Notes under the pieces: model-generated | Databases searched by the model: none | Told to the model about the DNA's origin: nothing | The model's input: only the letters and a program-made list of their open reading frames with translations | Source of the DNA: JABMMZ01 sp040386935 | Lineage (GTDB): Bacteria; Bacteroidota; Bacteroidia; NS11-12g; UBA955 | Length of the DNA: 64,000 nt | Assembly: GCA_040386935.1 (NCBI GenBank) | Contig: JAZKEQ010000005.1 | Coordinates: forward strand, 90,628 to 154,627 | Direction of reading: 5' to 3' | In this document: piece after piece, positions 58,773-64,000 of the stretch | How positions within the stretch are numbered: the first letter of the stretch is position 1 | Layout of the letters: each line of letters starts with the position of its first letter | Position numbers and translations under genes: made by a program

Positions 58773-61279
58773 TCTGTTTGCAGCATCTTTTTAACCCGGT
58801 CCTCGATTTTCTCATTGCTCAAAAATTCTCTTAATCTGTCTGTCATCATTGGCAAGCTAAATGGTGTTGGTCGTGTAATCGTTTTAATGACGATTTTTTG
58901 CATACTAATTCTTCTGAGCGCTTGTCTTAAGCGCACTTCTTCCAATTGTAGATAATACACTTCTTCATAGGCCTGAAGTAACAATAAGTTGTGTGTATCA
59001 TAGGATTTAAAAACTTCATAAAACAGTCGCGAATTAGCCCTCAAATGCCTTTCTCGTATAGGTTGGTCCGGAGTGCCCTTGAATATTAATCCACTGATGG
59101 AGGCAATGTCATTGAACTTTCTACCTGCCATTTCAGAATAATTGGTACTGGCAGCAAGATCTTTTTCAAGATGTGTGGTATTGAATAAGTAATCTTTATG
59201 GGTCATTATATCAGGGAATTCCTGATCGCTTAACAGCTCAAATCCAAAGTCGTTCATGGCAATGGATATACTCATTTTCTTAATTAAACTGAATCTGTAA
59301 GCCAGCAACATTGCCATGCCTTCATTCATCATACGCCCTTCAAAAGGGAAACAAAAAATATGGTAGCCTTCATCACTTTTAAATTCTTCGATTAATAATT
59401 CTCCTTCATCTGGTATGATTGATAATGTATTTTGAAGATTCAATAAAGGCATCAATTTTTGTAATTCAACGTGCATGGGTATTTGCTCATCAAGTGTATG
59501 AAGCACATGTCTTAGTACACCTGATATTTCTGTGCTCAAACTCATGCGACCACCTTCCCATGAAGGGATAATTGCTTTCTTTGATTGCACTTGTTTAACA
59601 TAAGCAGTTACACCATCTATGCGAATTAATTCCAGCGTTTTACCGGCAAATGTGAAACAGTCTCCTGTATTCAACTTGGTGATGAAATACTCTTCGATAT
59701 TACCAAGTCGACTGCCGTTTAAATATTTTACTATTAAACTGTTGTCGCTGCTGATAGTACCTATTTGCATGCGATGACGCATAGCAGTTTTTCTACTTGT
59801 TACCTGCAGTAAGCCCGGGGCTGTTTGTTCAACTTTTCGGTATTCAGGATAGTTTTTCAAGCTGTCCCCACCATTCACAATAAACTGCATGCACCAATCC
59901 CATTCTTTTTCTGAAATACTATTGAAGGCATGGGTTTGTGCAATTTCCCCATAAATCTGAGGTGGCTTTAATCCATCTGAAACGGCTAGTGTGACAAGGT
60001 ATTGAACCAAAACATCAAATGCCCTTACAACAGGAATTTTACTCTCAACAGATTCTGATGCTATCGCAATTTTGATGGCAGCTATTTCAATTAATTCTAG
60101 TGCATTGGTAGGCAAAAAATAAATATTAGAAGTCTTTCCGGGTTGGTGATTACTGCGACCTGCTCTTTGTAAAAAGCGTGCAACACCTTTTGGAGAGCCA
60201 ATTTGAACAACGCATTCCACCGGTCTGAAATCAACACCTAAATCTAAAGAAGAAGTGCATACTACTAATTTGAGCTTGCCTTCATGCAATGCGTTTTCTA
60301 CCCACTCGCGGGTATTCCTGTCGAGGCTACCATGATGCAAAGCTACTTTGCCTATCAATTGTGGATAGTGGGTGATAATGGCCTGGTACCAGGCTTCAGC
60401 TTGTCCACGTGTGTTGGTAAAGGCAAGTGTCGACTTGTATTTTTTAATCAGGGGCTTTATTTTATCCAGCAGTTTCAATCCCATATGACCGGCCCATGGG
60501 TAAGATTCAATCTCATCGGGCAACAGGGTTGTGGTTTTAATTTTCTTTTTCTGTTCTGAACGGATAATAATTTTCGGACAATCAGAATAAGGGATCAACA
60601 CATTCATCGCTTCGTCTAAATTACCGATGGTAGCAGATATGCCCCATATGCTGAGTGTAGGTTGTATAGCCTTCAGTCGTGATATGGCCAACTCTGTTTG
60701 TACGCCTCTTTTGCTGCCAAGCAATTCATGCCATTCATCTATTACAATACAATTCATGTGTTTGAATACTGCTTCATAACCTTTCGAAGCCATTAATAAG
60801 TGCAGACTTTCAGGAGTGGTTATCAGAATTTGTGGTACATGTTTTTTTTGTCTCAGTCTTTCATTCAAAGGTGTATCGCCATTGCGAATGGCCACTTGCC
60901 AGTTGAGTCCAAGATCATTACAGGCTTCCTGCAACGAATCTTTGATTTCAACAGCTAAAGCTTTCAGAGGTGTTAGCCATATAAAATTTAATGTTGATGC
61001 ATGAAGTGGATTGGTATGTAAGGCATGCAGTATGGCAGGTATGCCAAGACTGTATGTTTTTCCGCTACCCGTAGGTGCATTTACTAAACCGTGATAACCT
61101 TTTATAAAATGTTTAAGGGCTGAGGTTTGGAAAGCTGCGGCCTTCCATTGCCTTTGCCTGAACCATGCTGAAGCTTGTTTCTCAATTGTACGGATATCTT
61201 TAGCTGGGAGTGTCAAGCCTTTATTGCAATGATAATTATACCTATTGTATTTTAAAAATGCAGTGCTGATAAATTTCAT
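58769..61279 (-). CDS. Ligase-associated DEXH-box DNA-damage helicase (Lhr family)
   Basis: 836 residues. FQTSALKHFIKGYHGLVNAPTGSGKTYSLGIPAILHAL (Q-like motif plus Walker A), ITTPESLHLLM, DEXH motif IDEWHELLGSKRG, WGISATIGN, HHGSLDRNTREWVENALHEGKLKLVVCTSSLDLGVDF and GVARFLQRAGRSNHQPG (helicase C). The C-terminal half is the Lhr-core/DUF4393-like winged part. This subfamily normally sits with an ATP-dependent DNA ligase, an exonuclease and a phosphoesterase, none of which is here. The start at 61279 (MKFISTAFLKYNRYN) adds about 23 residues to the normal N-terminus (LPAKDIRTIEKQ); a TTG at about 61219 is an alternative. Confidence 0.93.
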   Translation of the reverse strand: MKFISTAFLKYNRYNYHCNKGLTLPAKDIRTIEKQASAWFRQRQWKAAAFQTSALKHFIKGYHGLVNAPTGSGKTYSLGIPAILHALHTNPLHASTLNFIWLTPLKALAVEIKDSLQEACNDLGLNWQVAIRNGDTPLNERLRQKKHVPQILITTPESLHLLMASKGYEAVFKHMNCIVIDEWHELLGSKRGVQTELAISRLKAIQPTLSIWGISATIGNLDEAMNVLIPYSDCPKIIIRSEQKKKIKTTTLLPDEIESYPWAGHMGLKLLDKIKPLIKKYKSTLAFTNTRGQAEAWYQAIITHYPQLIGKVALHHGSLDRNTREWVENALHEGKLKLVVCTSSLDLGVDFRPVECVVQIGSPKGVARFLQRAGRSNHQPGKTSNIYFLPTNALELIEIAAIKIAIASESVESKIPVVRAFDVLVQYLVTLAVSDGLKPPQIYGEIAQTHAFNSISEKEWDWCMQFIVNGGDSLKNYPEYRKVEQTAPGLLQVTSRKTAMRHRMQIGTISSDNSLIVKYLNGSRLGNIEEYFITKLNTGDCFTFAGKTLELIRIDGVTAYVKQVQSKKAIIPSWEGGRMSLSTEISGVLRHVLHTLDEQIPMHVELQKLMPLLNLQNTLSIIPDEGELLIEEFKSDEGYHIFCFPFEGRMMNEGMAMLLAYRFSLIKKMSISIAMNDFGFELLSDQEFPDIMTHKDYLFNTTHLEKDLAASTNYSEMAGRKFNDIASISGLIFKGTPDQPIRERHLRANSRLFYEVFKSYDTHNLLLLQAYEEVYYLQLEEVRLRQALRRISMQKIVIKTITRPTPFSLPMMTDRLREFLSNEKIEDRVKKMLQTD

Positions 61280-61380
61280 GATACAGTGATAATGTGAGTG
61301 TATAAATGAAATTTACCTCTTATCTAATTTGTGTATTTGATTATTTTATTTCAAACAGAGGGGCTGAAATGTTTTTTATT

Positions 61381-61388
61381 TACTTTTG
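61381..61388 (+). promoter_or_regulatory. -7 box of the flippase gene
   Basis: TACTTTTG matches TAnnTTTG and ends 10 nt before ATG 61399. This supports 61399 rather than the in-frame ATG 61306, which precedes the box. No clear -33. Confidence 0.45.
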
Positions 61389-61398
61389 TTCAGTCATC

Positions 61399-62580
61399 AT
61401 GTTATCTATAGGAAAAGGCGTTGTCAGTATTTTTGTGACCAAGGTGTTGGTTGCTCTTCTCGGTTTGGCAACGGTTATTTTGACTTCACAATGGTTGGGT
61501 GCTGAAGGGCGTGGTGTAGTGAGTTTGTTTGTTACATCTGTAGCCTTTCTTCAATTGTTCTGCGATTATGGTTGCAGTTCTGTAATCATTAATCTATCGT
61601 ATCACCGCAACCAATACAGATTATGGCAAAGTGCATTGGTATGGGTGATGATGATATGTACACTCAGCTATGTGTTTGTTCTCTTCTTTAAAGAAATTCC
61701 CTATGTGATGTTGGTGCCTGTTGGTGCATTTTTATTGTCTGCTGTTAATGTTCACAATCATTTGCTGATGGGCAATCGACAAGTCAATAAACGCAACATT
61801 ATTTTGGTTGTTCAACCACTTTTGTTACTGGGGTTGTTTGCAGGCTTATACTTTTGGGGCAATAAGGATGTAAGCGCCTATCCGATGGCGTTCATTGCAG
61901 GGTCACTTATCAGCAGTGTATTGTCGTATGGGAGCATCGCCAAAATGTTAAAGGCATCAAAAAAAGCATTTCAGTTTGAAGAAGAAATATTGAGACAGGG
62001 CTTTTGGGTGCAAAGTGGACATGCGATTCAGTTTTTAAATTATCGCATCAATTTTTTTCTCATCGTTTTTTTGATTGATGATGCGGCATTAGGGATTTAC
62101 AATAACGCCATAGTATTGGCAGAGGCTTTGTGGATACTCGGTCATAGCATGGGGCAAATGCTTCACATGAAAATATTGAATACCAAAGATGTAGTTGAGC
62201 AAAGGCGATTGACAATGAAATTGTTATTCTATAATTTAGGTGGTACAGTATTGATGCTCGTTGTATTATTGCTAATACCTGCTGAGTTCTGGGCCTATTT
62301 ATTTTCAAAAGATTTTGGACAAATCAAAGAACTATTGCTGTGGTTGGCACCCGGAGTTGTGTTCTTCAGTATTTCAAATATTATCAATCACTATTTTCAT
62401 GCTAAAAATCAATTCAAGTGGATTGTATGGTGCAATATTTGCGGATTGGTTGCCGGTACTATTGCCTGTTATTTACTGATTGGAGAGTATGGCATAACAG
62501 GTGCCTGTATGGCTTGGAGTGCAGCTTTAGGCGTTGCTATGTTAGCTTACCTGATATTGTATTTTAAAAGGAAAGTGTAA
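61399..62580 (+). CDS. Wzx/MATE-like oligosaccharide flippase
   Basis: 393 residues from ATG 61399 with about 12 hydrophobic helices. MLSIGKGVVSIFVTKVLVALLGLATVILTSQWLGAEGRGVVSLFVTS is the typical first two helices of polysaccharide flippases (the LG.EG.G pattern). Further helices include GVVFFSISNIINHYFHAKNQF and TGACMAWSAALGVAM. These proteins move undecaprenyl-linked oligosaccharides across the inner membrane. An O-antigen-ligase-like gene is 2.6 kb away, so both may serve one glycan pathway. Ends 3 bp before the convergent DEAD-box helicase gene. Confidence 0.9.
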   Translation: MLSIGKGVVSIFVTKVLVALLGLATVILTSQWLGAEGRGVVSLFVTSVAFLQLFCDYGCSSVIINLSYHRNQYRLWQSALVWVMMICTLSYVFVLFFKEIPYVMLVPVGAFLLSAVNVHNHLLMGNRQVNKRNIILVVQPLLLLGLFAGLYFWGNKDVSAYPMAFIAGSLISSVLSYGSIAKMLKASKKAFQFEEEILRQGFWVQSGHAIQFLNYRINFFLIVFLIDDAALGIYNNAIVLAEALWILGHSMGQMLHMKILNTKDVVEQRRLTMKLLFYNLGGTVLMLVVLLLIPAEFWAYLFSKDFGQIKELLLWLAPGVVFFSISNIINHYFHAKNQFKWIVWCNICGLVAGTIACYLLIGEYGITGACMAWSAALGVAMLAYLILYFKRKV

Positions 62581-62583
62581 CGC

Positions 62584-63816
62584 TTATTTTTTCTTGCGTT
62601 TTTTAATTGGTGCTTCATCTTCTGCCATCAAACTTTTCCAGTCTTTCGCGCTTTCATCATTCGAAAAGTCAATTGTTTCTTCATAGTCTTTTTTGTAGAT
62701 GGTCATTGTTTCAATCTCATGACCGATGAATGCTTCAATGTCTTTTAACATTTGTTTTTCTTCGTTGCTGCAAAAAGAATAGGCAATTCCTTTGTTTTGC
62801 CCACGGCCTGTACGACCAACACGGTGAACATAGTTTTCAGGTACATCCGGTAAATCGTAATTGACAACAAAATCTACATTGGGAATATCAATGCCTCTTG
62901 AACTGACATCGGTGGCAATTAAAATATTGGTTTCTCCTTTTTTAAAGGCATTCAATGTTTCTAAACGGTCTTTTTGTTCCTTGTCGCCATGAAGGGTTTG
63001 TGTTGTAATGCCAACTCTTTCCATTGCTTTAAAAACTCTTTCAGCCCTTACTTTGGTGCGCACGAATACCAATATTTTTTTACCTTCCTGTTCATTAATC
63101 AGGCGCTCAAGGAAAAAACGTTTGTCATCCATTTCAATATTAGCAACTGTGTGGTGAATGTTTTTATTGACCGGATTATCAGGGGAAATTTGAATTCTGA
63201 TGGCATTTTTTACAATGGCATAGGCTGTCTTTTTGATTTTATCATCAATGGTAGCTGAGAAAAATAATGACTGGCGTTTGAATGGCAGTTTGGAAACAAT
63301 GTCGCGTATATCATTAACAAATCCCAGATTCAACATGTGATCGGCTTCATCCAATACTAAAATTTCTATTTGTCCAACATCTATGTATCCCTGACTGATT
63401 AAATCGAACATACGACCGGGTGTAGCAATGAGTATGTCCAGACCATTTTTCAATTGTGCAATTTGAGGGTCCTGGTCAACGCCCCCGGTGATACAACCAA
63501 CTTTAACACCCGTATGCTTGCTGATTTTTAAGAATACATCTGTAATCTGAAAAGCGAGTTCGCGTGTTGGTACCATTACGAGACATTTCAAAGGAAATTT
63601 ACCTTTGTAGCGTACTTTCATTCCCTGAATAACATGGATAATAGGAATGGCAAACGCAGCAGTTTTACCTGTGCCTGTTTGTGCGATGGCCAATACATCT
63701 TCGCCTTTGATAATAGGAGGGATGGCTTTAAACTGGATGTCAGTTGTTCTGAAAAATTTCAGTGTTTGCAGATTGCTGATAATTTCAGGGCTTAGACCCA
63801 GTTTTTCGAATTTCAT
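62584..63816 (-). CDS. DEAD-box RNA helicase, RhlE-like
   Basis: 410 residues. Q-motif region FEKLGLSPEIISNLQTLKFFRTTDIQFKAIPPIIKG, Walker A AQTGTGKTAAF, motif Ia PTRELAFQI, GG, TPGR, motif II LDEADHMLNLGF, SAT, VFVRTKVRAERV, TDVSSRGIDIPNVDFVVNYD, HRVGRTGR. C-terminal tail is short and basic (KKRKKK). DEAD-box RNA helicases of the RhlE type remodel rRNA/mRNA structure and are often cold-related. A -7 box TATCTTTG (63831-63824) is only 7 nt before the ATG. Confidence 0.96.
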   Translation of the reverse strand: MKFEKLGLSPEIISNLQTLKFFRTTDIQFKAIPPIIKGEDVLAIAQTGTGKTAAFAIPIIHVIQGMKVRYKGKFPLKCLVMVPTRELAFQITDVFLKISKHTGVKVGCITGGVDQDPQIAQLKNGLDILIATPGRMFDLISQGYIDVGQIEILVLDEADHMLNLGFVNDIRDIVSKLPFKRQSLFFSATIDDKIKKTAYAIVKNAIRIQISPDNPVNKNIHHTVANIEMDDKRFFLERLINEQEGKKILVFVRTKVRAERVFKAMERVGITTQTLHGDKEQKDRLETLNAFKKGETNILIATDVSSRGIDIPNVDFVVNYDLPDVPENYVHRVGRTGRGQNKGIAYSFCSNEEKQMLKDIEAFIGHEIETMTIYKKDYEETIDFSNDESAKDWKSLMAEDEAPIKKRKKK

Positions 63817-63823
63817 ACCGGTG

Positions 63824-63831
63824 CAAAGATA
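63824..63831 (-). promoter_or_regulatory. -7 box of the DEAD-box helicase gene
   Basis: Minus-strand TATCTTTG (63831-63824), ending 7 nt before ATG 63816. A leaderless or near-leaderless start is predicted. No good -33 element. Confidence 0.45.
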
Positions 63832-63878
63832 AGCAGAGGGAATCGAAATAAGGGTTTCATTAAAATTTCAAATACACT

Positions 63879-63910
63879 TTTGGAAAGTAAAATCTAAAAA
63901 TGTACTTTTG
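63879..63910 (+). promoter_or_regulatory. tRNA(CAT) promoter
   Basis: TTTG (63879-63882), 20-nt spacer, TACTTTTG (63903-63910). Transcription should begin near 63917, just before the mature tRNA 5' end at 63923. Confidence 0.7.
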
Positions 63911-63922
63911 CAGTCCTTTTAA

Positions 63923-63996
63923 GGGCCCTTAGCTCATTTGGTTAGAGCATCTGACTCATAATCAGAGGGTACTTGGTTCAATCCCAAGAGGGCCCA
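63923..63996 (+). tRNA. tRNA with anticodon CAT (elongator Met or lysidine-modified Ile2)
   Basis: Complete cloverleaf: acceptor GGGCCCT/AGGGCCC, D arm TAGCTCATTTGGTTAGAGC, anticodon stem TCTGA/TCAGA with loop CTCATAA (anticodon CAT), T stem CTTGG/CCAAG with loop TTCAATC, discriminator A. CCA is not encoded (CTTA follows). The initiator tRNA is excluded because base 1 pairs with base 72. Loop and stem (GACTCATAATC) resemble the Ile2 tRNA that TilS converts to read AUA, but elongator Met cannot be ruled out. Confidence 0.9.
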
Positions 63997-64000
63997 CTTA

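Noticed and set aside
61306..61398. Start of the flippase at ATG 61306
   Set aside because: The -7 box TACTTTTG (61381-61388) lies downstream, and residues before MLSIGKG do not look like flippase sequence.

Overview
The window is AT-rich chromosomal DNA from a member of the Bacteroidota, most likely of the Chitinophagales/Sphingobacteriales type. The evidence is a type IX secretion locus (PorV, PorU, two PorP/SprF proteins, GldJ), several secreted proteins with type IX C-terminal sorting domains, GEVED/PKD-type surface proteins, DUF1599 next to a DoxX/MauE protein, and repeated use of the Bacteroidota promoter form TTTG/TTG-N17-20-TAnnTTTG. A run of 100 N at 2101-2200 is an assembly gap and lies inside a repeat array, so this is a draft or metagenome-derived scaffold. 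No phage, plasmid, insertion sequence or CRISPR array was found.

Layout. 1-1.7 kb: 3' part of mutS2. 1.7-3.2 kb: arrays of a 'CACAGAG'-type intergenic repeat flanking a DUF2200 gene. 3.2-11.2 kb: accessory genes: a TPR protein with a degenerate metallopeptidase-like motif, a DinB / double-SRPBCC pair divergent from a GlxA-type regulator, and an operon ArsR-SRPBCC-SRPBCC-MATE with a clear operator. 11.2-16.7 kb: recQ followed by two glycosyltransferases and a polytopic membrane protein, overlapping end to end. 16.8-23.2 kb: HU, then a tight operon DUF1599-DoxX/MauE-DppB-like permease-shikimate kinase, divergent from folP, then a GbsR-like regulator with an SDR-type epimerase. 23.2-32.2 kb: type IX secretion/gliding locus. 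32.4-44.3 kb: housekeeping genes (dnaN, glcD-like, dnaE, cinA, tRNA-Pro) plus a large PKD surface protein. 44.6-58.8 kb: secreted and envelope proteins, including a DUF3494 ice-binding lipoprotein, a second ArsR-SRPBCC pair, a 1623-residue GEVED protein, a membrane J-protein, a VWA protein, a LysM protein and an O-antigen-ligase-like protein. 58.8-64 kb: Lhr-type DNA-damage helicase, a Wzx-like flippase, a DEAD-box RNA helicase and a CAT-anticodon tRNA.

How the parts fit. PorU and PorV form the cell-surface complex that removes C-terminal sorting domains and attaches cargo. GldJ and the PorP/SprF proteins belong to the same machine, and the 1245- and 1623-residue proteins (and perhaps the 629-residue one) look like its cargo. 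Two separate ArsR-SRPBCC modules share a promoter plan in which a palindrome sits between the -33 and -7 elements, and they share a 19-bp related site. Several genes have a -7 box only 4-10 nt before the ATG, so short-leader or leaderless mRNAs may be common here.

I found no convincing wholly new system. The items most worth following up are the paired ArsR operators, the overlapping divergent promoter at folP/DUF1599, the repeat arrays, the double-SRPBCC/DinB/GlxA module, and the inactive-looking HExxH site in the TPR protein. All calls come from reading the sequence; no database search was run.
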